Positions 23,995 through 33,374 of a stretch of 38,139 nt of DNA are shown in pieces. Under the pieces are notes generated by a model. That model made no database searches. It worked only from the letters and a program-made list of their open reading frames with translations, and was not told the DNA's origin. Each line of letters begins with the position of its first letter. The first letter of the stretch is position 1. Source of the stretch: an uncultured Alphaproteobacteria bacterium (GTDB lineage: Bacteria > Pseudomonadota > Alphaproteobacteria > Micropepsales > Micropepsaceae); assembly GCA_902825865.1 (NCBI GenBank), contig CADECX010000031.1:1-38139 (forward strand), read 5' to 3'. Made by a program: the position numbers and the translations under genes.

Positions 23995-25346
23995 GCCGCG
24001 CTTTCCCGCGCCTTGTCTCTGCCGCGATGCCAGTGCGGACGCGAACCATTGCGCTTCTTGGGCGCGTGGGGATTGTGGGCCTCGCCACCTTCGCGACCGC
24101 CATGTCCACCGTGCTTATGTCCGCCCGGCTTGTGGCCATGCGGCTTGCCATGGCGATGACCATGCGGACGGCGCGGCTCTTCCTGCTGGCGGCGCTGCTC
24201 TTCGGTCAATTCCGGCAGCTCATGCGCCACCGGCTCGATCTTCATACGGATAATGCGCTCGATGTCGCGCAGGTAGGAACGCTCCGACGAATCGCAGAAG
24301 CTGATGGCGATGCCTTCGCCGCCGGCCCGCGCGGTGCGGCCGATACGGTGAACATAGCTTTCCGGCTCGTTGGGCAGCTCGAAATTCACCACATGGCTGA
24401 TATTGTCCACGTCGATGCCGCGGGCGGCGATGTCAGTAGCCACCAGGACTCTTGCCTTGCCGGTCTTGAACATGTCCAGCGCCCGCTGGCGGGCATTCTG
24501 GGACTTGTTGCCATGGATGGCTTCCGCCACCACGCCGGTGCGTGACAGATGTTCGGCCACCTTGTTGGCACCGTGCTTGGTACGGGTGAACACGATAACC
24601 CGGTTCATCGCCACGTCCTTCAAAAGCTCACTGAGCAGCTGGCGCTTCTGCTGCGTCGGCACGTAATACAGCTTCTGCTCGACGCGGTCGGCGGTCTGGC
24701 CCTGAGGCGCAACTTCGATACGCTCGGGCGAGCGCAGCATGTCGTGGGTCAGTTTGACGATATCGTCCGGCATGGTCGCCGAAAACAACATCGACTGGCG
24801 CTCACGCGGCAGCATCGCCACCAGCTTGCGCACATCGCGGATGAATCCCATGTCCAGCATGCGGTCAGCTTCATCGACGATGAAGGTGTTCACCGCGTTC
24901 AGCGCTACCTGCTTCTGTTGCACCAGGTCCAGAAGGCGGCCCGGTGTTGCCACCAGGATATCCACGCCCTTGGACATGTTGCGGACCTGGGTGTTCTGGT
25001 TCACGCCGCCCAGGATCACGGTCAGCTTGAGGTTGAGAAAGCGGCCATAGGTGCGCAGCGATTCCTCGATCTGCACCGCAAGTTCGCGGGTGGGCGCCAG
25101 GATCAGCGCTTTGGCCTGCTTGGGCTGGGGCGGGACATGGCCGATGGACAGTTTCTGCAGCAGGGGGATGCCGAAAGCAGCCGTCTTGCCGGTGCCGGTC
25201 TGGGCGATGCCCAAAAGATCGCGGCCCGACAGCAGGGCCGGAATGGCCCGGGTCTGGATGGGGGTAGGCTTGGTATAATTCTCCGCCGAAAGAGCACGGA
25301 GGATCGGCTCGGCAACGCCAAGCGATTCAAAAGTCACGTCAGTCAC
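23991..25346 (-). CDS. rhlE: DEAD-box RNA helicase, RhlE type, with histidine-rich tail
   Basis: A 451-residue ATP-dependent RNA helicase. It shows the Q motif (FESLG...KPTPIQ, 6-31), AQTGTGKT (48-55), PTRELA (85-90), DEAD (158-161), SAT (189-191), and the C-terminal ARGIDVDNISHVVNFELP and HRIGRTARAG motifs. The last 60 residues contain 12 histidines with many Gly, Lys and Arg, an RNA- or metal-binding tail. I chose the GTG at 25346 because AAGGAC lies at the right distance and the protein then starts at the conserved TDVTFESLG; an ATG at 25418 is the alternative. A good promoter at 25500-25527 implies a leader of about 150 bases. Confidence 0.9.
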   Translation of the reverse strand: MTDVTFESLGVAEPILRALSAENYTKPTPIQTRAIPALLSGRDLLGIAQTGTGKTAAFGIPLLQKLSIGHVPPQPKQAKALILAPTRELAVQIEESLRTYGRFLNLKLTVILGGVNQNTQVRNMSKGVDILVATPGRLLDLVQQKQVALNAVNTFIVDEADRMLDMGFIRDVRKLVAMLPRERQSMLFSATMPDDIVKLTHDMLRSPERIEVAPQGQTADRVEQKLYYVPTQQKRQLLSELLKDVAMNRVIVFTRTKHGANKVAEHLSRTGVVAEAIHGNKSQNARQRALDMFKTGKARVLVATDIAARGIDVDNISHVVNFELPNEPESYVHRIGRTARAGGEGIAISFCDSSERSYLRDIERIIRMKIEPVAHELPELTEEQRRQQEEPRRPHGHRHGKPHGHKPGGHKHGGHGGREGGEAHNPHAPKKRNGSRPHWHRGRDKARESAA

Positions 25347-25693
25347 AAAAGTCCTTAAAAACCGTGGGGACGCGCCAAAAGGCACGGGTTTACGGCTGTT
25401 GCCGTCTTCCACGCACACTGGAGGGAACGGAGGTCAAAACTAAGATCCGGCGGTGGCAGCGCTCAAAAAACGCCTAGTGCGGTCGCAACGGATGCGGGCT
25501 TATCAGGGTATTCGCCCCCAAAGTCAACCCGTTTTTGCTGCGCCGCAACATTAAGGCCGTAACATTTGTGCCGTTAACCCGGTTGCGAGGCGGGTGTTTC
25601 TGTAGTCATCATGTCGCAGTTACCTCCATGCGGCCGGGACGGGGGGTGGCGTGGGGTGTCCAAACCGGCAAGGGCGAGCAGCGTCGGTTCACA
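25347..25693. promoter_or_regulatory. Divergent leader region of rhlE and csp
   Basis: No gene is supported in these 347 bases. The minus side holds the rhlE promoter and its leader, which includes a small ACGGC/GCCGT stem at 25392-25405. The plus side is the presumed cold-shock leader of csp: an AT-richer part around 25540-25575 with the near-direct repeat GCCGTAAC/GCCGTTAAC (25556-25577), then a G-rich stretch (25634-25660) before the ATG at 25694. A 45-codon open frame from 25611 overlaps csp but shows no sign of being real. Confidence 0.5.
25500..25527 (-). promoter_or_regulatory. Candidate sigma-70 type promoter for rhlE
   Basis: On the minus strand TTGACT (25527-25522) and TGATAA (25505-25500) are separated by 16 bases. 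It is the clearest promoter seen in the window. Initiation near 25493 would give a leader of about 147 bases before the GTG at 25346, in line with rhlE-type genes regulated through long leaders. Confidence 0.5.
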
Positions 25694-26260
25694 ATGGCAT
25701 ATGGGAATGAGAAGGCTATTTCGCAGGCCTCTGCGAAAGGCAAAGTGAAGTGGTTCAACGCCACCAAAGGTTACGGTTTCATCACACTCGACAATGGGGG
25801 CGACGCCTTCTGTCACACCAGCGCCTTGCAGGCGACGGGTCATAGCGACGTGCCGCCAGGCACGACGATTGTCTGCGACCTCGCCGACAGCCAGCGTGGC
25901 CTGCAGGTGGTGTCGGTGCACAGCGTCGATACCTCCACGGCCGAAGCTCCGAGCCGCGGCCCGCGCCGCGACTTCGGGGGCGGCGATCGTTTCGGCGGTG
26001 GTGGCGATCGTTTTGGCGGCGGTGGCGGCTATCGCGACAACGGCCCTTCCGGTCCGATGGTCGAAGGCAAGATCAAGTTTTTCAACGACCAGAAGGGCTT
26101 CGGCTTTGTGATGCCGGACAATGGCAGCGGCGACATCTATCTGCATGCCAGCGCCCTTCGGCGCTCGGGCGTACAGGCGGTGGAACCCGAGCAACGCATC
26201 CGCTACTCCACACGCCAAGGCAATAAGGGCGTCGAAGTAGATCGCGTAGAAATTATCTAA
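25694..26260 (+). CDS. Two-domain cold-shock protein
   Basis: A 188-residue RNA-binding protein with two cold-shock domains. Domain 1 (14-80) has KGYGFI (25-30) and FCHTSAL (39-45); domain 2 (121-188) has KGFGFV (134-139) and IYLHASAL (148-155), the RNP1 and RNP2 motifs. A Gly/Arg/Phe-rich linker with DRFGGGG repeats (90-117) joins them. This layout is typical of alphaproteobacterial CspD-like proteins. I chose the ATG at 25694, just before the first domain. The gene ends 3 bases before the convergent ABC exporter. Confidence 0.88.
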   Translation: MAYGNEKAISQASAKGKVKWFNATKGYGFITLDNGGDAFCHTSALQATGHSDVPPGTTIVCDLADSQRGLQVVSVHSVDTSTAEAPSRGPRRDFGGGDRFGGGGDRFGGGGGYRDNGPSGPMVEGKIKFFNDQKGFGFVMPDNGSGDIYLHASALRRSGVQAVEPEQRIRYSTRQGNKGVEVDRVEII

Positions 26261-26263
26261 GCG

Positions 26264-28129
26264 CTAGACCGGCTCAGTCTTCGCGATACCTGGTGCCACG
26301 TCGGGGTCGTTCTCTACTTCTTTCAGTTTCTCGCGCGCCGCGGCGGCTTCGCGCTGCTTGTTCCACATAGACGCATAATGGCCGTTCAAGGCCAGCAGCT
26401 CGGAGTGGCGACCGCGCTCGATGATCTCGCCATGATCCAGCACCAGGATTTCGTCGGCATCGACCACGGTGGACAGGCGATGGGCGATCACCAGGGAGGT
26501 CCGGTTGCGGGAAATTTCGTTCAGCGCGCTCTGAATCTCCCGTTCGGTGCCGGTGTCCAGCGCACTGGTCGCCTCGTCCAACAACAGGATGGGCGGGTTC
26601 TTGAGAATGGTGCGGGCGATGGCGACGCGCTGCTTCTCGCCGCCCGACAGTTTCAAGCCGCGCTCGCCCACCATGGAGTCATAGCCCATCGGCAGCAAGG
26701 TGATGAACTTGTCGATCTGGGCCAGCCGCGCCGCGTCCTTGATCTCGGCCTCATTGGCGCCGATCCGGCCATAGGCGATATTGTATTTGACGGTGTCGTT
26801 GAACAGCACGGTATCCTGCGGCACGATTCCGATGACGCTGCGCAGGCTTTCCTGCGTGACATCGCGAATATCCTGCCCATCGATCGTCACCCTTCCGCCT
26901 TTGATGTCATAGAAGCGGTAAAGAATGCGGCTGATGGTGGACTTGCCCGCGCCCGACGGACCCACCACCGCCACCGTCTTGCCGGCCGGCACGGTGAAGC
27001 TCACGCCTTTGAGCACGGTGCGTTCGGGATCATAAGCGAAGATCACATTTTCGAAGCGGATCTCGCCGCCCGATACCTTCAGGGCCTGGGCGCCGGGCTT
27101 GTCCTGCACCTCCCTTGGCTGATTGAGCAGCCGGAACATGGCTTCCATGTCCACCAAGCCCTGGGTGATCTCGCGATAGACGGTGCCCAGCAGATTCAGC
27201 GGCTGATAGAGCTGAATCAGGATGGCGTTGCCGGCCACGAACAGGCCGATGGAAAACTGGCCATGGGCGATGCCCCAGGCGGTCAATCCCATCACCGCGC
27301 CCAAACCCAGCGCCATGATCGTCGCCTGGCCGGTATTGAGGATGGAGAGCGAGACCTGGGACTGAATGGAGGCCCCGGCATATTTTTCCATCGAGACGTC
27401 GAAACGGCGCGTTTCGTGCCTTTCATTGTTGAAATATTTGACGGTCTCGAAATTCAGCAGGCTGTCCACCGCCTTGGTGTTGGCGTCGGTGTCGCTCTGG
27501 TTCATTTCGCGGCGGAACTGGATGCGCCAGCGGGTGATCCAGAAGGTGAACCAGGTATAACCGATCACCATCACGATGGTGGACAAGGCGACCCAGACAT
27601 TCAGCTCCACCCAAAGGATGATGCTGTAGAACACCATCAACAGGAGGGTGGGAAAGATCGAAAACAGCGCAAAAGAGAGCAGCGTATCGATACCCTTGGT
27701 GCCGCGCTCGATTACCCGCGACAGTCCGCCGGTCTTGCGCTCCAGATGAAAGCGCAGGGAAAGGGTATGGACATGGGCAAAGGTTTCCACCGCCACCTCG
27801 CGCATGGCGTGATACTGAACCTTGGCGAAGATGCCGTCGCGCAGTTGGGCAAAGGCCTGCAACAGGATGCGCGAGGTCATATAGGCGGCGATCAGCGCCA
27901 TCACCGTGCCCAACGCGATATTTGCGCGGGTCGGGCGCAATTGGTCCACCGTCCAGCCATAGATCAGGGGCGAGATGCTGGTGAAACCCGTGGCCAGGAT
28001 CAGGAAGACAACGGAGACCAGAACCCGGGCTTTGAGATCGGGGCGGCCCTTGGGCCAGAGATACGGCATCAGCCGCCATAGCGGCTTGAAGGATGGCGCG
28101 CCGCTGCCGTCTTCTACCGGATGAGCCAC
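26264..28129 (-). CDS. Atm1/HMT-type ABC exporter (fused permease and ATPase)
   Basis: A 621-residue half-transporter that should work as a homodimer in the inner membrane. Residues 32-330 form six transmembrane helices, including DSLLNFETVKYFNNE (222-236), a motif of the mitochondrial Atm1 and bacterial heavy-metal/glutathione exporters. The ATPase has GPSGAGKST (390-398), LSGGEKQ (494-500), ILLLDEAT (514-521) and the AHRLST switch. Members export glutathione conjugates or polysulfide. The start is GTG at 28129, which overlaps the stop of a 30-residue membrane peptide (TAGTG). The tail (595-621) is charged. Confidence 0.9.
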   Translation of the reverse strand: MAHPVEDGSGAPSFKPLWRLMPYLWPKGRPDLKARVLVSVVFLILATGFTSISPLIYGWTVDQLRPTRANIALGTVMALIAAYMTSRILLQAFAQLRDGIFAKVQYHAMREVAVETFAHVHTLSLRFHLERKTGGLSRVIERGTKGIDTLLSFALFSIFPTLLLMVFYSIILWVELNVWVALSTIVMVIGYTWFTFWITRWRIQFRREMNQSDTDANTKAVDSLLNFETVKYFNNERHETRRFDVSMEKYAGASIQSQVSLSILNTGQATIMALGLGAVMGLTAWGIAHGQFSIGLFVAGNAILIQLYQPLNLLGTVYREITQGLVDMEAMFRLLNQPREVQDKPGAQALKVSGGEIRFENVIFAYDPERTVLKGVSFTVPAGKTVAVVGPSGAGKSTISRILYRFYDIKGGRVTIDGQDIRDVTQESLRSVIGIVPQDTVLFNDTVKYNIAYGRIGANEAEIKDAARLAQIDKFITLLPMGYDSMVGERGLKLSGGEKQRVAIARTILKNPPILLLDEATSALDTGTEREIQSALNEISRNRTSLVIAHRLSTVVDADEILVLDHGEIIERGRHSELLALNGHYASMWNKQREAAAAREKLKEVENDPDVAPGIAKTEPV

Positions 28130-28221
28130 TATTGCCCCATATCCCCGCCGCCGAATGTGACAAATCCCGCAATCAGCGCGATCAGGGCCACGGCCCCCAA
28201 AATCAACAACCAGCGCGGCAT
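28129..28221 (-). CDS. 30-residue single-span membrane peptide upstream of the ABC exporter
   Basis: The ATG at 28221 has a good GGAG site 6 bases upstream and the frame ends in TAG that shares one base with the exporter GTG (TAGTG). The peptide starts MPRWLLILGAVALIALIAGF and ends with a short Gly-rich tail, so it is a single transmembrane helix with an N-terminal positive charge. The tight translational coupling and the ribosome-binding site argue for a real gene. It may be a small subunit or regulator of the exporter, or a coupling leader. Confidence 0.6.
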   Translation of the reverse strand: MPRWLLILGAVALIALIAGFVTFGGGDMGQ

Positions 28222-28278
28222 TTTTTCTCCATTGGCGCGGGGGGCGAACCCGTTTACGAAGACAGTGATTTAAGAAGA

Positions 28279-28294
28279 TGCACGCCCGCGTGCA
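28279..28294. promoter_or_regulatory. 16-base palindrome TGCACGC-cc-GCGTGCA in a divergent promoter
   Basis: The two 7-base arms are perfect around CC. It sits between the minus-strand exporter unit (start 28221) and the plus-strand LOG gene (start 28327), about 30-60 bases from each, a typical operator position. The regulator is unknown. Confidence 0.45.
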
Positions 28295-28326
28295 ACCCCG
28301 TAGGTGGCATGGACCCTTTTAACGTC

Positions 28327-28929
28327 ATGGATAAGTCTGATATTGCGAAGAAAGACGAAAAAAGGAACCGGCCCTCGGTCTGCGTCTTTTGCGGCTCTTC
28401 CTTCGGTAATGACCCCGCCTATAGCGAAGCGGCCAAGGCCATCGGCGCCGGCATCGCCAAAATGGGCTTTTCGCTGGTGTTCGGCGGCGGCGGGCTGGGC
28501 CTGATGGGCGATGTCGCCAGGGCGGTGCTGGACGGCGGACAGGATATCCAGGGCATCATGCCGGCTTTCCTGCAGGCGCTGGAACCGGGGGTTTCGCCCC
28601 AGGAAAAACTGATCATCACCCCGCATATGCAGGAACGCAAAACCCTGATGCTGGACATGTCCGATGCTTTCATCGTGCTGCCGGGCGGCATGGGAACCTT
28701 TGACGAATTTTTCGAAGTGGTGGTGGAAGCCCAGCTGGGCGTGCACAAAATGCCCATCATCGTGGTCAATGTGAAGGGCTATTTCGATCCCCTCGATGCC
28801 ATGCTGCATGCCACCGTCGAAAAAGGTTTCGCGAAAGACACCATCTTCAAGGTCTATTACCTGGCGGATGGCGCAGAAGCGGCGCTGGAGATACTGGAAG
28901 GCGCGCTGAACGCACCCTCACCGGACTAA
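28327..28929 (+). CDS. LOG family protein (nucleoside 5'-monophosphate phosphoribohydrolase)
   Basis: A 200-residue Rossmann-like enzyme that in this family splits the base from AMP or cytokinin nucleotides. It has VCVFCGSS (18-25), GGGGLGLMG (53-61), MQERKTLML with R104 and K105, and the signature PGGMGTFDEFFE (119-130, E127). The frame is open upstream; an ATG at 28309 would add six residues and has AGGTGG before it, so the start is uncertain by that amount. It appears to be a single gene ending at a palindromic terminator-like repeat. Confidence 0.87.
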   Translation: MDKSDIAKKDEKRNRPSVCVFCGSSFGNDPAYSEAAKAIGAGIAKMGFSLVFGGGGLGLMGDVARAVLDGGQDIQGIMPAFLQALEPGVSPQEKLIITPHMQERKTLMLDMSDAFIVLPGGMGTFDEFFEVVVEAQLGVHKMPIIVVNVKGYFDPLDAMLHATVEKGFAKDTIFKVYYLADGAEAALEILEGALNAPSPD

Positions 28930-28930
28930 T

Positions 28931-28971
28931 CCTCCCCCGCGCACGCGTCAGCGTGCTTGCATAGGGGGAGG
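28931..28971. terminator. Palindromic element between convergent LOG and cimA genes
   Basis: The outer arms CCTCCCCC (28931-28938) and GGGGGAGG (28964-28971) enclose an inner stem GCACGC-gtca-GCGTGC (28941-28956). The two genes point at each other, so the element probably ends both transcripts. It also looks like a member of a CCTCCCCC-type intergenic repeat family of alphaproteobacteria. Confidence 0.5.
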
Positions 28972-28972
28972 T

Positions 28973-29032
28973 GGCCGTAGCAGCGCGCAGGCGCGAGACG
29001 GTAGTCGAGCGCCAAGCAAAGCTGCGAAGGCC
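28973..29032. repeat. Imperfect inverted repeat next to the CCTCCCCC element
   Basis: GGCCGTAGCAG (28973-28983) and CTGCGAAGGCC (29022-29032) pair at 9 of 11 positions. The sequence between them is GC-rich with GCGCGCAGGCGCG. Together with 28931-28971 it fills the whole 113-base gap, as expected of a composite intergenic repeat. Confidence 0.4.
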
Positions 29033-29042
29033 GGAGGGGAAA

Positions 29043-30635
29043 TCAAATAGCGGCCTTATCCCGATAAAGCTTGTAGATGATCGAGTCGGTCAGCGCCTCG
29101 AAGGACGCGTCGACGATATTTTCCGATACCCCCACCGTGGACCAGCGATTGCCCTTGCCGTCGGCCGATTCCACCGTGACTCGCGTCACCGCTTCGGTGC
29201 CGCTGGTGAGGATGCGCACCTTATAATCCACCAGCCGAAGATCGGCGAGATAGGAGGAATACTTGCCCAGATCCATGCGCAGCGCGGCGTCCAGGGCATT
29301 GACCGGACCGTTGCCGCCGCCGGTGTTGCGGATCTTGGCGCCGGCCACCGTCATATCCACCACCGCATGGGCGCGCGAGGCCAGAGCGCCATTCTTGTCC
29401 TGAACGCTTTCCACCGTGACGCTGAATTTGTCGACGGAGAAATAGGCAGGAAGCTTCTTCTGCTGCCGCAACGCCAGCAGTTCAAACGAAGCCTGGGCAT
29501 CGTCGTAACTATAGCCTTCGAACTCGCGGCGTTTGACGTCCTGCAGCAGGCGCGCCAGGTCCGGCTTTTCGCCTTCGGCGCCAAGCCCCGCGACCTGAAT
29601 GGCGACATTGGCCCGTCCGGCCTGGGCGGACACCGGCATGGACCGTTTGTTGCCCACCGCTTCCGGCGGCACATGCTCATAGGTCTGCGGATTCTTGGCC
29701 ACCGCCGAGACATGCAAGCCGCCCTTATGGGTAAAGGCCGAGGAACCGACATAGGCGGCATAGCGGTCCGGCGCGCGGTTGAGGATTTCGTCCAACAGCC
29801 GGGAAACATGGGTCAGCTGAGTCAGATTCTCTTTCGAAATACCGGTCTCGAACTGCGAGGCGAAAGGCTCCTTCAGCATCAGGTTTGGCAATAGCGCACA
29901 GAGATTGGCGTTACCGCAGCGCTCCCCCAATCCGTTCAAGGTGCCCTGAATTTGGCGCACCCCGGCGCGCACCGCCGCCAGGCTGACCGCCACCGCCTGT
30001 TCGGTGTCGTTATGGGCATGGATGCCCAGCGCCGCACCCGGCAGCTTGGCCTTCACTTCACTGACAACGCGGTACACCTCTTCCGGCATGCTGCCGCCAT
30101 TGGTGTCGCACAGCACCAGCCATTTGGCACCCGCTTCATGGGCGGTGCGCAGGCAGGCCAAGGCATAATCGGGATCGGCCTTGTAACCGTCAAAGAAATG
30201 TTCGGCATCGAACAAGGGCTCGCGCTTCTTGGCCGCAATGGCTTCCATCGAGCGGGCGATATTGTCGAGATTTTCCTCTGGCGTGATCTCCAGCGCCACT
30301 TTGACCTGATAGGTGCTGGTCTTGCCCACCAGGCAGATGGCATCCACCGCCGCATCCAGCACCGGCGCCAAAGAAGGATCATTGGCGGCGCTGCGCCCGG
30401 CGCGCTTGGTCATGCCGAAAGCGGTGAAGCGGGCATGTTTCAGCGTGGGCCGTTCGCCAAAGAAAGCGGTATCGGTGGGATTGGCGCCCGGCCAGCCGCC
30501 TTCGATATAGTCCACGCCCAGACTGTCCAAGGCCAGCGCGATCTGGCGCTTGTCCTCGACCGAGAAATCGACGCCCTGGGTCTGGGCCCCGTCGCGCAGG
30601 GTGGTGTCGAAGATGAACAACCGTTCCTTGCTCAT
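29043..30635 (-). CDS. cimA: (R)-citramalate synthase
   Basis: A 530-residue enzyme that condenses pyruvate with acetyl-CoA to citramalate, opening the threonine-independent route to isoleucine. The N-terminal TIM barrel has DTTLRDGAQ (10-18, R14 and D15) and HAHND (206-210), and [11 protein letters not shown] (142-152), which favours citramalate synthase over isopropylmalate synthase. Residues from about 395 form the LeuA-type regulatory domain, probably bound by isoleucine. I chose the ATG at 30635, which overlaps the cysS stop by ATGA; the longer open frame to 31085 is only cysS read in another frame. Confidence 0.88.
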   Translation of the reverse strand: MSKERLFIFDTTLRDGAQTQGVDFSVEDKRQIALALDSLGVDYIEGGWPGANPTDTAFFGERPTLKHARFTAFGMTKRAGRSAANDPSLAPVLDAAVDAICLVGKTSTYQVKVALEITPEENLDNIARSMEAIAAKKREPLFDAEHFFDGYKADPDYALACLRTAHEAGAKWLVLCDTNGGSMPEEVYRVVSEVKAKLPGAALGIHAHNDTEQAVAVSLAAVRAGVRQIQGTLNGLGERCGNANLCALLPNLMLKEPFASQFETGISKENLTQLTHVSRLLDEILNRAPDRYAAYVGSSAFTHKGGLHVSAVAKNPQTYEHVPPEAVGNKRSMPVSAQAGRANVAIQVAGLGAEGEKPDLARLLQDVKRREFEGYSYDDAQASFELLALRQQKKLPAYFSVDKFSVTVESVQDKNGALASRAHAVVDMTVAGAKIRNTGGGNGPVNALDAALRMDLGKYSSYLADLRLVDYKVRILTSGTEAVTRVTVESADGKGNRWSTVGVSENIVDASFEALTDSIIYKLYRDKAAI

Positions 30636-31942
30636 CTTTTGACCTCCCACGTCGTGCCGCCGGGACCGTCTTTCAAGACGATGCCCTTGGCGAGGAGATC
30701 GTCGCGGATGCGGTCGGATTCCTTGAAATCCTTGTTCTTGCGGGCGGCGTTGCGGGCCGCGATGGCGTCGGCGATGGCGACCGTATCGACCTCTGTTTTG
30801 TTGGCGAGCTTCATCTGCACATTGGAGAAGCCCAGAAAGTCCAGTCCACCAGCCAGCGCCAACTCGTCCGCCTGATGCAAGGAAGCGATGGCCGCCGGCG
30901 TGTTCAGATCGTCCGCCAGCGCCTCGAAAAAGGCAGCATCGGGCGCGGGGTCCACCAACGGCTCGGTAACCTCGTACCAACGCTCCAGCATCTTCCAGCT
31001 TTCTTTCAGTCCCGCGACCGTGAAATCGATCGGCTGGCGATAGTGGGTGCGCAGCATGTTGAAGCGCAACACTTCGCCGGGCCAATCGGCCAACAGATCG
31101 CGGATGGTGAAGAAATTGCCCAAACTCTTGGACATTTTCTCGCCTTCCACCTGCAGGAAGCCGTTATGCATCCACACTTTTGCGAGTGGGTGGCCATGAT
31201 GGGCGCCCTCGCTTTGGGCGATTTCGTTTTCGTGATGGGGAAATTGCAGGTCGATGCCGCCGCCATGGATATCGAACGTCTCGCCCAGATATTCGCCGGC
31301 CATGGCCGAACATTCGATATGCCAACCGGGCCGGCCACGGCCCCAGGGCGAGTCCCAGCCGGGCAACGCGGCTTCCGACGGTTTCCACAGCACAAAATCC
31401 ATCGGATTCTTCTTATAGGGCGCGACCTCGACCCGCGCGCCCGCGAGCATCTCGTCCAGCGAGCGGCGCGACAGCTTGCCGTAATCCGCTTTTGACGAGA
31501 CCTCGAACAAGACATGGCCGTCCGCTGCATAGGCATGACCGGCCGCGATCAACTGTTCGATAATCTTGATCATCTGGGCGATATGTTCGGTGGCGCGCGG
31601 CGTCACGCTTGGCGGCAGGTTGCCCAGGGCCGCGACATCCTCCTCATAGATACGCGCGGTTTCCTCGGTCAATTCCCGGATGGAGATGCCGCGTTCGGCG
31701 GCGCGGGCGTTGATCTTGTCGTCCACGTCGGTGATGTTGCGGACATAGGTGACATGCGCATCGCCGTAGGTGTGGCGCAGCAGCCGGAACAGCACATCGA
31801 ACACGATCACCGGCCGCGCATTGCCGATATGGGCGAAGTCGTAAACCGTGGGGCCGCAGACATACATCCGCACGTTTTTGGCATCGAGCGGGACGAAGTC
31901 GTCCTTGGTCTTGGTCAGGGTGTTGAACAGGCGCAGAGTCAT
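30632..31942 (-). CDS. cysS: Cysteinyl-tRNA synthetase
   Basis: A 436-residue class I aminoacyl-tRNA synthetase. It has [18 protein letters not shown] (26-43) with the zinc ligand C29 and the HIGH-equivalent HIGN (38-41), further zinc ligands C211, H236 and E240, and KMSKS (269-273). It is slightly shorter than the E. coli enzyme. I chose the ATG at 31942, where the family normally begins; upstream frame to 32089 is not conserved in character. It overlaps cimA by 4 bases and follows gltX after 118 bases. Confidence 0.93.
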   Translation of the reverse strand: MTLRLFNTLTKTKDDFVPLDAKNVRMYVCGPTVYDFAHIGNARPVIVFDVLFRLLRHTYGDAHVTYVRNITDVDDKINARAAERGISIRELTEETARIYEEDVAALGNLPPSVTPRATEHIAQMIKIIEQLIAAGHAYAADGHVLFEVSSKADYGKLSRRSLDEMLAGARVEVAPYKKNPMDFVLWKPSEAALPGWDSPWGRGRPGWHIECSAMAGEYLGETFDIHGGGIDLQFPHHENEIAQSEGAHHGHPLAKVWMHNGFLQVEGEKMSKSLGNFFTIRDLLADWPGEVLRFNMLRTHYRQPIDFTVAGLKESWKMLERWYEVTEPLVDPAPDAAFFEALADDLNTPAAIASLHQADELALAGGLDFLGFSNVQMKLANKTEVDTVAIADAIAARNAARKNKDFKESDRIRDDLLAKGIVLKDGPGGTTWEVKR

Positions 31943-32060
31943 GGCGGGTCCGGTAAGGGAGAAGAAACTAGCAAATTTTGGGCGAGCAGAAGGGTTTTGC
32001 AGCGTTAGCCGCAAATAGAAATCCGAATAATGACGAAACCCCTTACGGGGCACAAAGCCG

Positions 32061-33374
32061 TCACGCGGTTTTTCCTTCCAGGCGCGCAAGCGACCGCTCG
32101 CGCCCGATCAGGGGTAACAGTTTTTTGAGTTCGGGTCCATGCTCCTGGGCGGTTAACGCCAGCCGCAAGGGGTGAAACAGCCCCCTGCCCTTGGCCCCGG
32201 TTTCCGCCGAAACGGCCTTTGTCCAGACGCCCCAGGTGTTTTCGTCCCAGGGCTCGGAGGGCAACAGCGCCGCCGCCTTGGCCGCCAGCCCCGCATCTTC
32301 GATCACCGGCGTGACAGGGCCGCTGACCAGACGGGCCATCTCGGCCACATCCGATAGCTTGGTGAGATTGGGCTTGATCGCATCCCAAAAGGCTTCGCCT
32401 TGCGGGACGTGCCCCGCCACCGCGCTGTAAGGCGTGATGTGCAGCAACCGGGCGTTCAGCGCCGTCAGTTCGTCCGGCACGAAATGCGCCGGGGCACGGC
32501 CGATCTTGGCAAAATCGAATTCCGTGGCCAGCTCGCCCAAGGTCAGGCGCGGCTCCACCGGATCGCTGGTGCCGATCTTGGCCAGATAGGACGCCACAGC
32601 CATCGGCTCCACACCGTCGCCGCGCAACTGTTCCAGCGACAAGGAACCCAACCGCTTGCTCAAGGCTTCGCCGCTGGCCCCGACCAACAGCGGGAAATGC
32701 GCGAATTTCGGAACCGGACCGCCCAGCGCCTCGAAAATTTCGATCTGGGCGGCGGTGTTGGTGACATGATCCTCGCCGCGCACCACATGACTGATCGCCA
32801 TGTCGATATCGTCGGCCACTGATGGAAGGGTATACAGAAAAGCGCCATCTTCGCGCACCAAGACGGGATCGGACATGGTGGCGGTGTCGATCTCGACGGG
32901 TCCGCGCACCAGGTCGGTCCAACTCACTTTGCTGCGCGACAGTTTGAACCGCCAGTGCGGCTTGCGGCCTTCGGCTTCCCATTTGGCCTTATTGGCGGGC
33001 TCCAGCGAAGCGCGGTTATAGACCGGCGGCAGTTTTCGGGCGGCCAGCAGCGAGCGCTGGCGTTCCAGTTCCGCTTCGGTTTCGAAACAGGGATAGATGC
33101 GCCCGACCGCCTGCAATTTGTAGAAAGCCGTGCTGTAGATCGCCAGCCGGTTGATCTGGCGGTCGGTGCCGTCATGGGTCAGTCCCAGCCAGGACAGGTC
33201 GCGATAGATCGCCTCTTCAAACGCTTTGGTGGAACGCGCCGCATCGGTATCGTCGATGCGCAGCAGGAATTTTCCGCTCAGCTTCTTGGCGAACAGCCAG
33301 TTGAGCAAGGCAGTGCGGGCATTGCCGACATGCAGCAGGCCGGTCGGTGACGGCGCGAAACGGACAACTGTCAT
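32061..33374 (-). CDS. gltX: Glutamyl-tRNA synthetase, short alphaproteobacterial form
   Basis: A 437-residue class I synthetase. It has [14 protein letters not shown] (7-20), [10 protein letters not shown] (39-48), [13 protein letters not shown] (196-208) and ALSKR (237-241) as the KMSKS equivalent. Many alphaproteobacteria carry two glutamyl-tRNA synthetases, one of which charges tRNA-Gln; this short form with a non-canonical ALSKRLG could be either, and the window holds no second copy to compare. It overlaps the upstream secreted-protein gene by ATGA. Confidence 0.9.
   Translation of the reverse strand: MTVVRFAPSPTGLLHVGNARTALLNWLFAKKLSGKFLLRIDDTDAARSTKAFEEAIYRDLSWLGLTHDGTDRQINRLAIYSTAFYKLQAVGRIYPCFETEAELERQRSLLAARKLPPVYNRASLEPANKAKWEAEGRKPHWRFKLSRSKVSWTDLVRGPVEIDTATMSDPVLVREDGAFLYTLPSVADDIDMAISHVVRGEDHVTNTAAQIEIFEALGGPVPKFAHFPLLVGASGEALSKRLGSLSLEQLRGDGVEPMAVASYLAKIGTSDPVEPRLTLGELATEFDFAKIGRAPAHFVPDELTALNARLLHITPYSAVAGHVPQGEAFWDAIKPNLTKLSDVAEMARLVSGPVTPVIEDAGLAAKAAALLPSEPWDENTWGVWTKAVSAETGAKGRGLFHPLRLALTAQEHGPELKKLLPLIGRERSLARLEGKTA

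Noticed and set aside
25611..25748. 45-codon open frame in the csp leader
   Set aside because: Overlaps the csp coding region out of frame, has no ribosome-binding site, and its Gly/Arg/Trp composition follows the G-rich leader.
26378..28081. 567-codon open frame on the plus strand opposite the ABC exporter
   Set aside because: The minus strand has all ABC-transporter motifs; the antisense frame is open because of GC-rich codon bias and its product has no recognisable domain.
30635..31085. Upstream extension of cimA by 150 codons
   Set aside because: It lies wholly inside cysS in another frame; the conserved cimA start is the ATG at 30635 coupled to the cysS stop.
32039..32050. CCCC-ttac-GGGG hairpin after gltX as an intrinsic terminator
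   Set aside because: The stem is only four pairs and just three T follow on the minus strand; too weak to call.
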